Positions 40,230 to 49,819 of a stretch of 64,000 nucleotides of DNA are shown one piece after another. Source of the DNA: Streptomyces actuosus (GTDB taxonomy: Bacteria > Actinomycetota > Actinomycetes > Streptomycetales > Streptomycetaceae); NCBI RefSeq assembly GCF_016921115.1, contig NZ_JAFFZS010000004.1:1-64000 (forward strand). The letters are read 5' to 3'. The position numbers were made by a program, and so were the translations under genes. Position 1 is the stretch's first letter; each line of letters begins with the position of its first letter. The notes under the pieces were generated by a model. That model was given only the letters and a program-made list of their open reading frames with translations, did not search any database and was not told the origin of the DNA.

Positions 40230-40468
40230 GACGCGAAGCGGGAGGGGAGGCCCTCCCCGCTGGACGGATCTCCCGAGTGAGAACCCCGAAGAACCCGCAA
40301 GACCCGGCGCGCTGTCCGGAGATCTTCCACGTGCGCGGCGCGTACGTACGGCCCGGCCTCCTCCCGCTCCCGGTCGGCCGGCGCCCTGGGCACCGGTCGG
40401 CCTTCCCCTTCTCGGAGCGGGCGGGGACCCGGCGGTGCGTCGCGCCGCGCCGGACCTGAGAGGGCCCC
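40230..40468 (+). ncRNA. Structured 5' leader of rsmH (candidate mraW RNA motif)
   Basis: The region between the promoter and rsmH has no convincing gene. AGCGGGAGGG near 40239 can pair with CCCTCCCCGCT. GGATCTCC (40266-40273) pairs with GGAGATCTT (40318-40326), enclosing purine-rich loops with repeated GAA-CCC and CAAGACCC. The mraW RNA motif is a known conserved leader upstream of mraW/rsmH in actinomycetes; this is the right place, but I cannot verify the consensus here. Confidence 0.4.
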
Positions 40469-41422
40469 TTGAGCCAGAGACACGTCCCGGTGATGCTCCA
40501 GCGGTGCCTGGACCTGCTGGCGCCCGCCCTCCGGCGGCCCGGAGCGGTGGTGGCCGACTGCACCCTGGGCCTCGGCGGCCACAGCGAGGCCCTGCTCGAC
40601 CGCTTCCCCGAGGCACGCCTGATCGGCCTGGACCGCGACAAGGAGGCCCTGCGCCTGTCCGGTGAACGCCTCGCCCCCTACGGCGAGCGCGCCACCCTCG
40701 TGCACGCGGTCTACGACGAGCTTCCCGAGGTGCTCGACCGGCTCGGCATCGCGCGTGTGCAGGGCGTCCTGTTCGACCTCGGGGTCTCCTCCATGCAACT
40801 GGACGAGGCCGACCGCGGCTTCGCCTACGCGCAGGACGCGCCCCTGGACATGCGCATGGACCAGACGACCGGGATCGGGGCCGCCGAGGTCCTCAACACC
40901 TACCCGGCGGGCGAGCTCGTGCGGATCCTGCGGGCGTACGGCGAGGAGAAGCAGGCCAAGCGGATCGTGGCCGCCATCGTGCGCGAGCGCGAGAAGGAGC
41001 CGTTCACCACCAGCGCGCGGCTGGTCGACCTGATCCGCGACGCGCTGCCGCAGGCGGCCAAGCGCACCGGCGGCAACCCGGCCAAGCGCACCTTCCAGGC
41101 GCTGCGGATCGAGGTCAACGGCGAGCTGTCCGTCCTGGAACGGGCGATCCCGGCCGCCGTCAAGGTCCTCGACGTGGGCGGCCGGATCGCCGTGCTGTCG
41201 TACCAGTCGCTGGAGGACCGGCTGGTCAAGCAGGTCCTCGCGGCCGGCGCCGCCTCCACCGCACCCCCCGGCCTGCCCGTCGTCCCCGAGCGCTACCAGC
41301 CCCGGCTCAAGCTGCTGACGCGCGGTGCCGAACTTCCCACCGAGGAAGAGATCGCGGACAACCGCCGAGCGGCCCCGGCCCGCCTGCGCGGCGCCGAGCG
41401 CATCAGGGAGGACGTGGAGTGA
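40469..41422 (+). CDS. rsmH: 16S rRNA (cytosine-1402-N4)-methyltransferase RsmH
   Basis: This 317-residue SAM methyltransferase (MraW) modifies C1402 in the ribosomal P site. [15 protein letters not shown] is near residues 30-44, [11 protein letters not shown] follows, and the family markers [34 protein letters not shown] and [11 protein letters not shown] are present. Start is TTG 40469 after GAGAGGGC. It is the first gene of the dcw cluster. A strong ribosome site near its end leads into a small overlapping ORF. Confidence 0.94.
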   Translation: MSQRHVPVMLQRCLDLLAPALRRPGAVVADCTLGLGGHSEALLDRFPEARLIGLDRDKEALRLSGERLAPYGERATLVHAVYDELPEVLDRLGIARVQGVLFDLGVSSMQLDEADRGFAYAQDAPLDMRMDQTTGIGAAEVLNTYPAGELVRILRAYGEEKQAKRIVAAIVREREKEPFTTSARLVDLIRDALPQAAKRTGGNPAKRTFQALRIEVNGELSVLERAIPAAVKVLDVGGRIAVLSYQSLEDRLVKQVLAAGAASTAPPGLPVVPERYQPRLKLLTRGAELPTEEEIADNRRAAPARLRGAERIREDVE

Positions 41423-41532
41423 CCCACCCGGTCGCGCACACCCGTGGCCCGGTCCCCGGCAGCGACGGACCCCGCGGTGGCGTCCCGGCCGTGCCGGCGC
41501 CCGCGGGGACGGACCCGGGGGAGGGCGAGTGA
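41419..41532 (+). CDS. Possible 37-residue coupled ORF between rsmH and ftsL
   Basis: A GTG at 41419 overlaps the rsmH stop (GTGA) and is preceded by GGGAGG at 7-base spacing. Thirty-seven codons follow, ending in a TGA that overlaps the ftsL GTG (again GTGA). About 92% of third positions are G/C, as in neighbouring genes. The product begins [14 protein letters not shown] and is Pro/Gly/Ala-rich with no motif. It may simply maintain translational coupling to ftsL. No homologue is known to me. Confidence 0.4.
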   Translation: MTHPVAHTRGPVPGSDGPRGGVPAVPAPAGTDPGEGE

Positions 41533-42092
41533 GTAGGAAACCCGAACTGAAGGGACGGGCGGCCCGGCTCGCCCGGCTCCTCCCGGTCACCCCGGCGGCG
41601 GGACGGGCGGCCCGCGCCCCCTTCGTCCTGCTCGTGGTCCTGCTCCTCGGCGGCGGCCTCATCGGGCTCCTCGTGCTGAACTCGGCCCTGAGCGAGGGCG
41701 CGTTCCAGCTGGACGACCTGCAGAGGGACACCAAGGCGCTCACCGACGAGGAGCAGGCGCTCCAGCGGGACGTCGACGCCTACTCCGCACCCCGGGCCCT
41801 TCAGCAGCGTGCCCGCGAACTCGGCATGGTCCCCGGCGGCGACCCGGCGTTCCTCGATCCCGACGGCACGGTCCGCGGCGTACCCTCCCCGGCCTCCGCC
41901 GGGCCCGCCGCGTCCCGCCGGCCCCTGGTCCTCGCCCCCGAGGCGATGACCGCCGAGCCGGTTCCCACCGAGTCCGCCACCACCACGGCGCCCGGCGCCC
42001 CCGACCCCTCCGACACCGAGGACGCCTCCGGCGGCGCCGAGGAGTCCGGGGCCGCCCCCTCCCCGTCCGCGACGACGCCCCCCGGCAGGTGA
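41529..42092 (+). CDS. ftsL: Cell division protein FtsL
   Basis: This 187-residue bitopic divisome protein has a basic cytoplasmic N-terminus (about 1-32), one membrane segment at about 34-56, and an extracytoplasmic coiled-coil (LDDLQRDTKALTDEEQALQRDV, shown here by its heptads to about residue 95). It should pair with DivIC and activate FtsW/FtsI. The last 70 residues are Pro/Ala/Thr/Ser-rich and probably disordered, longer than in most bacteria. GTG 41529 follows GGGGGAGGG. Its stop overlaps the ftsI start. Confidence 0.85.
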   Translation: MSRKPELKGRAARLARLLPVTPAAGRAARAPFVLLVVLLLGGGLIGLLVLNSALSEGAFQLDDLQRDTKALTDEEQALQRDVDAYSAPRALQQRARELGMVPGGDPAFLDPDGTVRGVPSPASAGPAASRRPLVLAPEAMTAEPVPTESATTTAPGAPDPSDTEDASGGAEESGAAPSPSATTPPGR

Positions 42093-44086
42093 CGGAAGTG
42101 GTCGACAGTTCCGGCAGGCAGCCGCCTCGCCGCCGCGTCCCCGGGCCCGCCCGGCCCGCCCGGCCCGCAGGCTCGCGAGGCTCCGGCAGGCCGCAGCGCC
42201 CCGGCCCCGGGGCCCGCTCGGCCCGGCGCCCCGCCCCGCCCCGGTCGGCCGCGCCGCCCCGCCCGCTCCGGCTGGGCCGTCCACGCCCCCGTCTGCGCAT
42301 GGTCGGCCTCGCGCTGACCCTCGTCATGCTCGCCTTCGTCCTGCGGCTGCTCCAGGTGCAGGCCGTCGACGCGAGCACGTACGCCGCCAAGGCCGAGCAG
42401 AACCGGTACGTGGTGCACACCCTGGCCGCCGAGCGCGGCGGGATCACCGACCGCAACGGCGTGGCCCTGGCCACCAGCGTGGACGCGTACGACATCACCG
42501 CCGACCCCACGATGTTCACCCGCGAGCAGCTGAAGATCGACGACGGGCCGGAGCAGGCCGCCGCCCTGCTCGCGCCCATCCTGGGCCGGAGCCAGCCGGA
42601 CATCGTCGCGAAGCTCCGGCCCAAGGACAGGAACCTGCGCTACGTCCGGCTCGCCCTGAGCCGCACCCCGCAGGTGTGGACGCAGATCAAGGACCTGAAG
42701 CGGGCGCTCGCCAAGAAGGCCGAGACCGACCGGTCCACGGTGAACGTCCTCGCCGGTGTCTTCGCCGACCCCAGCAGCAAGCGGGTCTACCCCAACGGCG
42801 ACCTCGCCGCCGGGATACTGGGCTGGGTCAACGCCGAGGGCGTGGGCGGCGGCGGCATCGAGCAGCAACTGGACAAGACGCTCGCCGGCAAGGACGGCAA
42901 GATCCGCTACGCCCAGTCCGGCGGCCGGCAGGTGCCCACCGCCGGCTCGACCGAGACGCCCGCGGTGCCCGGGAGCGACATCGAGCTCACCATCGACCGC
43001 GACATCCAGTGGGCGGCCCAGAACGCCATCAGCGAGCAGGTGGGGAAGTCCGCGGCGGACCGCGGGTACGTGATCGTGCAGGACACCCGCACCGGCGAGA
43101 TCCTGGCCATGGCCAACGCGCCCGGCTTCGACCCGAACGACCTCGCCCACGCCGACCCCGCGACGCTGGGCAACCCCGCCCTCCAGGACGCCTACGAACC
43201 CGGTTCCACCGCCAAGGTCATGTCGATGGCCGCCGTGCTGGAGGAGAACGCCGCCACGCCGCTGACCCACCTCACGGTACCCAACCGGCTGCACCGGGGC
43301 GACCGGCTCTTCCAGGACGACATCGACCACTCGACCTGGTACCTCACCCTCAACGGCGTGCTCGCCAAGTCCTCGAACATCGGCACCATCATGGCGACCG
43401 GCGAACTCGGCAGGACCCAGAGCCAGGCGAACCGGATGCTCTACTCCTACCTGCGCAAGTTCGGCATCGGCGGCGCCTCCGGCCTGCGCTTCCCGGGCGA
43501 GACCCGAGGCATCCTCGCGGCGCCCGACAAGTGGTCCACCTCGCAGCAGTTCACGATTCCTTTCGGCCAGGGCTTCTCCATCAACGCACTCCAGGCGGCG
43601 TCCGTGTACTCGACGATCGCCAACGGCGGCGTCCGCGTCGACCCGACGCTGGTGCGCGGTACCAAGGGGCCCGACGGCCGCTTCACCCCCGCCCCCGCCC
43701 CGAAGAAGAACCGCGTGGTCAGCACCGCGACCGCCCGGTCCCTCGCCCAGATGCTGGAGTCGGTCGTCGACGACGAGGAGGGCACCGGCAACAAGGCGCG
43801 CATCCCCGGCTACCGGGTCGCCGGCAAGACCGGCACGGCCAACCGCGTGGATCCGGCCACCGGCAAGTACCACGGCTACACGTCGTCGTTCGCCGGGTTC
43901 GCGCCCGCCGACAACCCCCGCATCACCGTCTACTGCGCCATCCAGAACGCCACCAAGGGAAGCTACTTCGGTGGTCAGATCTGTGGACCCATCTACAAAC
44001 AGGTGATGGAGTTCGCGCTGAAGACTCTTCAGGTCCCGCCGACCGGCGCCAAGGCCGCGAACCTGCCCGTCACCTTCGAACCCTGA
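42089..44086 (+). CDS. ftsI: Septal peptidoglycan transpeptidase (PBP3)
   Basis: This 665-residue class B penicillin-binding protein cross-links septal peptidoglycan. A 70-residue Pro/Arg-rich cytoplasmic tail precedes one membrane segment at about 71-91. The PBP dimerisation domain follows, then the transpeptidase domain with Ser373 in GSTAKVM (SxxK), S428-S-N (SxN) and K580-T-G. All catalytic motifs are intact. The GTG start overlaps the ftsL stop. The partner FtsW is encoded downstream. Confidence 0.95.
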   Translation: MTEVVDSSGRQPPRRRVPGPARPARPAGSRGSGRPQRPGPGARSARRPAPPRSAAPPRPLRLGRPRPRLRMVGLALTLVMLAFVLRLLQVQAVDASTYAAKAEQNRYVVHTLAAERGGITDRNGVALATSVDAYDITADPTMFTREQLKIDDGPEQAAALLAPILGRSQPDIVAKLRPKDRNLRYVRLALSRTPQVWTQIKDLKRALAKKAETDRSTVNVLAGVFADPSSKRVYPNGDLAAGILGWVNAEGVGGGGIEQQLDKTLAGKDGKIRYAQSGGRQVPTAGSTETPAVPGSDIELTIDRDIQWAAQNAISEQVGKSAADRGYVIVQDTRTGEILAMANAPGFDPNDLAHADPATLGNPALQDAYEPGSTAKVMSMAAVLEENAATPLTHLTVPNRLHRGDRLFQDDIDHSTWYLTLNGVLAKSSNIGTIMATGELGRTQSQANRMLYSYLRKFGIGGASGLRFPGETRGILAAPDKWSTSQQFTIPFGQGFSINALQAASVYSTIANGGVRVDPTLVRGTKGPDGRFTPAPAPKKNRVVSTATARSLAQMLESVVDDEEGTGNKARIPGYRVAGKTGTANRVDPATGKYHGYTSSFAGFAPADNPRITVYCAIQNATKGSYFGGQICGPIYKQVMEFALKTLQVPPTGAKAANLPVTFEP

Positions 44087-44148
44087 CCGCCCCCGACCCG
44101 ACCCCGTCGTCACCATCCCTGATCAGCGCGACCAGCCAGGAACGACCC

Positions 44149-45804
44149 GTGACCATGACCACTCCCCAGCCCGGGAACCAGGACGCCTCCGGCCCCTCAC
44201 TTCGCCCGCAGGCGGGTGCGCCCGGTACGCTCACCGCCGTGCCACACGCTGATCAGTCCCAAACCACCCAGAAGGGCCAGCCCGTGAACCATCCGGGACC
44301 GCCCCGACCGGCGCAGGTCTCCGCCGCACCCCTCGCGGACCTCGCCGCCGAGCTGGGTGTCACCGCGCCGGAGAGCACCGCCGAGGTCACGGGCATCACC
44401 CACGACTCGCGCGCCGTCCGCCCCGGCGACCTGTACGCCGCCCTCCCCGGCGCCCGGGCGCACGGCGCCGACTTCGTCACCCAGGCCGCCGGCCTGGGCG
44501 CGGTCGCCGTGCTCACCGATCCGTCGGGCGCCGAACGCGCGGCGGCCACCGGCCTGCCGGTGCTCGTCGTGGACGACCCGCGCGGACGGATGGGCGAACT
44601 GGCGGCCACGATCTACGGCAACCCCGGCCGCGATCTGCTCCAGATCGGCATCACGGGCACCTCCGGCAAGACCACCACCGCCTACCTCGTCGAGGGCGGG
44701 CTGAGGACCGCGCACAGCACCGGACTCATCGGCACCGTCGAGATGCGCATCGGCGACACGCGCATCAAGTCCGAGCGCACCACCCCCGAAGCCACCGATC
44801 TGCAGGCCCTGTTCGCCGTCATGCGCGAACGCGGCGTCGACGCGGTCGCCATGGAGGTCTCCAGCCACGCCCTGGTGCTCGGACGCGTGGACGGCTGCGT
44901 CTTCGACGTCGCCGTCTTCACCAACCTCAGCCCGGAGCACATGGAGTTCCACTCCGACATGGAGGACTACTTCCGGGCCAAGGCGCAGCTGTTCACACCG
45001 GAGCGCAGCAGGCGCGGCGTGGTCAACCTCGACGACGAGTACGGCCGCCGGCTCGTGCACGAGGCGACCGTCCCCGTGGTCACCTACTCCGCCGAGGGCC
45101 ACCCCGACGCCGACTGGCGCGCCGAGGACGTCGAGGTCGGTCCGCTGGACTCGACGTTCACCGTCGTCGGGCCCGCAGGACAGCGCATCGCCGCCCGGTC
45201 CCCGCTCGCGGGCCCCTTCAACGTGGCGAACACCCTCGCCGCCGTCGTCGCCCTCGCCGTCGCCGGCCTCGACCCGCAGGCGGCCGCCGACGGCATCGCC
45301 GCCGTGCCCGGTGTACCGGGCCGCCTGGAGCGCGTGGACGCCGGGCAGCCGTATCTCGCGGTCGTCGACTACGCGCACAAGACGGACGCCGTCGAGTCGG
45401 TGCTCAGGGCCCTGCGCAAGGTCACCAAGGGCCGGCTGCACATCGTGCTCGGCTGCGGCGGTGACCGCGACACCACCAAGCGCGGCCCGATGGGCGCCGC
45501 CGCGGCACGGTTCGCCGACACCGCCGTACTGACCTCCGACAACCCTCGCTCGGAGGATCCGCTCGCGATCCTCGCCGCGATGCTCCAGGGCGCCGCCTCC
45601 GTGCCCGCGCACGAGCGCGGCGAGGTCGCCCTCTTCGAGGACCGGGCCGCGGCGATCGCCGCCGCCGTCGCCCGCGCGCACCCCGGGGACACCGTGCTGG
45701 TCGCGGGCAAGGGCCACGAGCAGGGCCAGGACATCGCCGGGGTGGTGCGTCCCTTCGACGACCGCCAGGTGCTTCGCGAAGCTATCCAGAAGACCCAGGG
45801 ATGA
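44149..45804 (+). CDS. murE: UDP-MurNAc-L-Ala-D-Glu:diaminopimelate ligase
   Basis: This cytoplasmic Mur ligase adds diaminopimelate to the wall precursor. The ATP motif GITGTSGKTTTAYL, EVSSHALVLGRVDGC, NLSPEHMEFH and the DNPR motif in TSDNPRSEDP (diaminopimelate selectivity) are all present. Streptomyces walls contain the LL isomer. GTG 44149 has a good AGGAA site and gives 551 residues. GTG 44284, with AAGGG upstream, gives 506, the usual family length, and the 45 codons between have lower G/C at third positions, so the shorter product may be the true one. Confidence 0.92.
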   Translation: MTMTTPQPGNQDASGPSLRPQAGAPGTLTAVPHADQSQTTQKGQPVNHPGPPRPAQVSAAPLADLAAELGVTAPESTAEVTGITHDSRAVRPGDLYAALPGARAHGADFVTQAAGLGAVAVLTDPSGAERAAATGLPVLVVDDPRGRMGELAATIYGNPGRDLLQIGITGTSGKTTTAYLVEGGLRTAHSTGLIGTVEMRIGDTRIKSERTTPEATDLQALFAVMRERGVDAVAMEVSSHALVLGRVDGCVFDVAVFTNLSPEHMEFHSDMEDYFRAKAQLFTPERSRRGVVNLDDEYGRRLVHEATVPVVTYSAEGHPDADWRAEDVEVGPLDSTFTVVGPAGQRIAARSPLAGPFNVANTLAAVVALAVAGLDPQAAADGIAAVPGVPGRLERVDAGQPYLAVVDYAHKTDAVESVLRALRKVTKGRLHIVLGCGGDRDTTKRGPMGAAAARFADTAVLTSDNPRSEDPLAILAAMLQGAASVPAHERGEVALFEDRAAAIAAAVARAHPGDTVLVAGKGHEQGQDIAGVVRPFDDRQVLREAIQKTQG

Positions 45805-45808
45805 ATTT

Positions 45809-47230
45809 GTGATCGCCCTCTCCCTCGCCGAGATCGCCGAAGTCGTCGGCGGGCAGACGTACGACATACCGGATACGTCGGTGCAGGTCACCGGGCCGGT
45901 CGTCCGGGACTCCCGCGAGGCGGGGCCCGGCACCCTGTTCGTCGCCTTCCGCGGCGAGCGCGTGGACGGCCACGACTTCGCGCCGGCGGTCGTGGCGGCG
46001 GGCGCGGTGGCCGTGCTGGCCTCGCGCCCGGTCGGCGTCCCCGCGGTCGTCGTCGAGGACGTCCAGGCCGCCCTCGGCGCGCTCGCCCGGCACGTCGTAC
46101 GGCGGCTCGGCGCCACCCTCGTCGCCCTGACCGGCTCGGCGGGCAAGACCGGCACCAAGGACCTCATCGCCCAGGTGCTCCGCCGCAAGGCGCCGACGGT
46201 GTTCACGCCCGGCTCCCTCAACAACGAGATCGGGCTGCCGCTGACGGCGCTGTCCGCCACCGAGGACACGAGGTTCCTCGTCCTGGAGATGGGCGCGCGC
46301 GGCATCGGTCACATCCGCTACCTCGCCGGTCTGACGCCGCCGAGGATCGGCGTGGTGCTGAACGTCGGCAGCGCCCACATCGGGGAGTTCGGCGGCCGGG
46401 AGCAGATCGCGCAGGCCAAGGGCGAACTCGTCGAGGCGCTTCCGGAGGACGGGGCCGCGATCCTCAACGCGGACGACCCCTACGTGCGGGCCATGGCCAC
46501 CCGGACCAAGGCGAAGGTGGTCCTCTTCGGCGAGAGCGACGAAGCGGACGTACGTGCCGAGAACGTGCGACTCACGGACAGCGGACAGCCCTCGTTCAGG
46601 CTTCTCACACCCTCCGGTGCAAGCGATGTGACCATGCGCCTGTACGGTGAGCACCACGTGTCGAACGCGCTCGCCGCGGCGTCCGTCGCCCATGAGCTGG
46701 GCATGTCCGCGGAAGAGATCGCCACCGCGCTCTCCGAGGCGGGCTCCCTCTCCCGCTGGCGCATGGAGGTCACCGAGCGCCCGGACGGCGTGACGATCGT
46801 CAACGACGCCTACAACGCGAACCCCGAGTCCATGCGGGCCGCCCTGCGCGCACTGGTGGCCATGGGTGAGGCCTCACGGGCACGAGGGGGGCGCACGTGG
46901 GCGGTGCTCGGCCAGATGGCCGAGCTGGGGGACGAGGCGCTCGCCGAGCACGACGCGGTCGGACGGCTCGCCGTCCGGCTCAACGTCAGCAAGCTCGTCG
47001 CGGTCGGTGGCAGGGAAGCCGCCTGGCTGCAACTGGGCGCATATAACGAGGGTTCGTGGGGTGAGGAGTCGGTGCACGTGTCCGACGCACAGGCGGCGGT
47101 CGACCTGTTGCGCAGCGAGTTGCGCCCGGGGGACGTCGTACTCGTGAAGGCGTCCCGGGCGGTCGGTCTGGAGAGCGTGGCGCAGGCGCTGCTGGAGACC
47201 GGTGCCGAGGGTGAGGTTTCCGCCCGATGA
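45809..47230 (+). CDS. murF: UDP-MurNAc-tripeptide:D-Ala-D-Ala ligase
   Basis: This 473-residue Mur ligase adds D-Ala-D-Ala to complete the UDP-MurNAc pentapeptide. The ATP loop is [12 protein letters not shown], followed by [39 protein letters not shown], and the C-terminal [15 protein letters not shown] 45809 is 4 bases after the murE stop. Its stop overlaps mraY. Confidence 0.95.
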   Translation: MIALSLAEIAEVVGGQTYDIPDTSVQVTGPVVRDSREAGPGTLFVAFRGERVDGHDFAPAVVAAGAVAVLASRPVGVPAVVVEDVQAALGALARHVVRRLGATLVALTGSAGKTGTKDLIAQVLRRKAPTVFTPGSLNNEIGLPLTALSATEDTRFLVLEMGARGIGHIRYLAGLTPPRIGVVLNVGSAHIGEFGGREQIAQAKGELVEALPEDGAAILNADDPYVRAMATRTKAKVVLFGESDEADVRAENVRLTDSGQPSFRLLTPSGASDVTMRLYGEHHVSNALAAASVAHELGMSAEEIATALSEAGSLSRWRMEVTERPDGVTIVNDAYNANPESMRAALRALVAMGEASRARGGRTWAVLGQMAELGDEALAEHDAVGRLAVRLNVSKLVAVGGREAAWLQLGAYNEGSWGEESVHVSDAQAAVDLLRSELRPGDVVLVKASRAVGLESVAQALLETGAEGEVSAR

Positions 47231-48318
47231 TGAAGCAGATCCTGTTCGCAGGAGTCATTGGTCTGTTCCTGACCCTGGTCGGCACCCCGCTGCTGATCAA
47301 GTTGCTGGCCCGCAAGGGGTACGGCCAGTACATCCGCGACGACGGCCCGCGCGAGCACGCCAGCAAGCGCGGTACGCCGACGATGGGCGGCATCGCCTTC
47401 ATCCTGGCGACGGTCGCCGCGTACTTCCTGTCGAAGGTGATCACGACCTGGACCACCGACCGGGCAGCCACGCCGACCTTCTCCGGTGTGCTCGTCCTCG
47501 GCCTGATGGTCGGCATGGGCCTGGTCGGCTTCCTCGACGACTACATCAAGATCGTCAAGCGGCGTTCGCTGGGCCTGCGCGCCAAGGCCAAGATGGCCGG
47601 CCAGCTCATCGTCGGCATCTCCTTCGCGGTGCTCGCGCTCCAGTTCCAGGACGCCCGCGGCAACACCCCTGCCTCCACGAAGCTGTCGTTCATCACCGAC
47701 TTCGGCTGGACGATCGGCCCGGTGCTGTTCGTCGTCTGGGCGCTGTTCATGATCCTTGCGATGTCGAACGGCGTGAACCTGACCGACGGTCTGGACGGTC
47801 TGGCCACCGGCGCCTCCGTGCTCGTCTTCGGCGCCTACACCTTCATCGGCGTCTGGCAGTTCCAGGAGTCCTGCGCCAACGCGCTGACCCTCACCAACCC
47901 CAACGCCTGCTACGAGGTGCGCGACCCGCTGGACCTGGCGGTCGTCGCCTCCGCTCTGATGGGCGCCTGCCTGGGCTTCCTGTGGTGGAACACCTCGCCG
48001 GCGAAGATCTTCATGGGCGACACCGGCTCCCTCGCCCTCGGCGGTGTCCTCACGGGCCTGGCCATCTGCTCCCGCACGGAGCTGCTGGTGGCCATCATGG
48101 GCGGCCTGTTCGTGCTGATCACCATGTCGGTGGTCATCCAGGTCGGCTCCTTCCGCCTCACCGGCAAGCGCGTCTTCCGCATGGCGCCGCTCCAGCACCA
48201 CTTCGAACTCAAGGGCTGGTCCGAGGTCCTGGTCGTGGTCCGCTTCTGGATCATCCAGGGCATCTGTGTGATCGTCGGACTGGGCCTCTTCTATGCAGGA
48301 TGGGCAGCGGACAAGTGA
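47227..48318 (+). CDS. mraY: Phospho-MurNAc-pentapeptide translocase
   Basis: This 363-residue membrane enzyme makes lipid I from UDP-MurNAc-pentapeptide and polyprenyl phosphate. It shows about ten membrane segments and the family motifs [44 protein letters not shown] and the HHFELKGW cytoplasmic loop. Catalytic Asp residues are present. ATG 47227 overlaps the murF stop. Called murX in some actinobacterial literature. Confidence 0.95.
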   Translation: MMKQILFAGVIGLFLTLVGTPLLIKLLARKGYGQYIRDDGPREHASKRGTPTMGGIAFILATVAAYFLSKVITTWTTDRAATPTFSGVLVLGLMVGMGLVGFLDDYIKIVKRRSLGLRAKAKMAGQLIVGISFAVLALQFQDARGNTPASTKLSFITDFGWTIGPVLFVVWALFMILAMSNGVNLTDGLDGLATGASVLVFGAYTFIGVWQFQESCANALTLTNPNACYEVRDPLDLAVVASALMGACLGFLWWNTSPAKIFMGDTGSLALGGVLTGLAICSRTELLVAIMGGLFVLITMSVVIQVGSFRLTGKRVFRMAPLQHHFELKGWSEVLVVVRFWIIQGICVIVGLGLFYAGWAADK

Positions 48319-49751
48319 CCTCCTCGGTGTCCTCGCAGCGCGACGGCTCGCCGTCGTTCCACGGCAGGCACGTCACCGTCGCCGGGCTCGGCGTCTCCGG
48401 CATCCCGGCGGCCAAGGTGCTGCACGGCCTCGGCGCGAAGGTGACCGTCGTCAACGACGGCGACGACGCACGCGCGCGTGAGCAGGCCGCACAGCTTCAG
48501 GCGCTCGGTGTGACCGTGCGCCTGGGCGACGGCGCGACCCTGCCCGAGGGCACCGACCTCATCGTCACCGCGCCCGGCTGGAAGCCGGACAAACCCCTGT
48601 TCGTCGCCGCCGCGAAGGCGGGCGTCCCCGTCTGGGGCGACGTCGAGCTGGCCTGGCGGCTGCGCGGCCCCGACGCCGCGCCCTGGCTGTGCGTGACCGG
48701 GACCAACGGCAAGACGACGACCGTGCAGATGCTCGCCTCGATCCTCACGGCCGCCGGTCTGCGCACCGCCGCCGTCGGCAACATCGGCGTCTCACTGCTG
48801 GACGCGGTGCTCGGCGACGAGCCGTACGACGTCCTCGCCGTGGAGCTGTCCAGCTACCAGCTGCACTGGGCGCCCTCCCTGCGCGCCCACTCCGCCGCCG
48901 TGCTCAACCTGGCCCCCGACCACCTCGACTGGCACGGCTCCATGGAGGCCTACGCCGCCGACAAGGGCCGTATCTACGAGGGCAACCGCGTCGCCTGCGT
49001 CTACAACGTCGCCGACGGGGCCACCGAGGACCTGGTGCGCGAGGCCGACGTCGAGGAGGGCTGCCGGGCCGTCGGCTTCACCCTCGGACCGCCCGCGCCG
49101 TCCCAACTCGGCGTCGTGGAGGGCCTCCTCGTCGACCGCGCATTCGTCGAGAACCGGCAGAGGAACGCCCAGGAACTCGCCGAGGTCTCCGACGTCCGGC
49201 CGTCCGCCCCGCACAACATCGCCAACGCCCTTGCGGCCGCCGCCCTCGCCCGCGCTTTCGGGGTGGCTCCGGCGGCGGTGCGCGAAGGGCTGCGCGCCTT
49301 CCGGCCCGACGCCCACCGCATCGCGCACGTCGCCGACGTCGGCGGGGTGGCGTACGTCGACGACTCCAAGGCGACCAACACCCACGCCGCACAGGCCTCG
49401 TTGGCGGCCTACGAGTCGATCGTGTGGATCGCGGGCGGTCTGGCGAAGGGCGCGGTCTTCGACGAGCTGGTCGCCGGGTCGGCGAAGCACCTGCGCGGGG
49501 CCGTGCTGATGGGCGCCGACCGTGCCCTGATCCGGGAAGCCCTGGCGCGACACGCCCCGGAGGTACCCGTGGTCGACCTCGACCGGACCGACACTGGGGC
49601 GATGCTCCAGGCGGTGACGGAAGCCCAGCGGCTCGCGCAGCCCGGGGACACGGTGCTGCTGGCCCCGGCCTGCGCCTCCATGGACATGTTCACCAATTAC
49701 AACCAGCGCGGTGACGCGTTCGCGGCGGCGGTCCGCGAGCTCGAAGCCTGA
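48315..49751 (+). CDS. murD: UDP-MurNAc-L-alanine:D-glutamate ligase
   Basis: This 478-residue Mur ligase adds D-Glu to UDP-MurNAc-L-Ala. It has an N-terminal UDP-binding Rossmann region ([17 protein letters not shown]), the ATP loop [30 protein letters not shown] and C-terminal [15 protein letters not shown] 48315 overlaps the mraY stop (GTGA); ATG 48300 is an alternative that adds five residues. Confidence 0.95.
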   Translation: MTSSVSSQRDGSPSFHGRHVTVAGLGVSGIPAAKVLHGLGAKVTVVNDGDDARAREQAAQLQALGVTVRLGDGATLPEGTDLIVTAPGWKPDKPLFVAAAKAGVPVWGDVELAWRLRGPDAAPWLCVTGTNGKTTTVQMLASILTAAGLRTAAVGNIGVSLLDAVLGDEPYDVLAVELSSYQLHWAPSLRAHSAAVLNLAPDHLDWHGSMEAYAADKGRIYEGNRVACVYNVADGATEDLVREADVEEGCRAVGFTLGPPAPSQLGVVEGLLVDRAFVENRQRNAQELAEVSDVRPSAPHNIANALAAAALARAFGVAPAAVREGLRAFRPDAHRIAHVADVGGVAYVDDSKATNTHAAQASLAAYESIVWIAGGLAKGAVFDELVAGSAKHLRGAVLMGADRALIREALARHAPEVPVVDLDRTDTGAMLQAVTEAQRLAQPGDTVLLAPACASMDMFTNYNQRGDAFAAAVRELEA

Positions 49752-49819
49752 CCCCGGCCGCCCGCCGGGCGGATCTTGGGAGGGACGCGTGGGACGGCCG
49801 ACGTTCGATGGAGGCGCCG

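Noticed and set aside
40277..40459. 60-codon open frame in the rsmH leader
   Set aside because: It has no ribosome site and overlaps the predicted hairpins. The leader is better explained as structured RNA.
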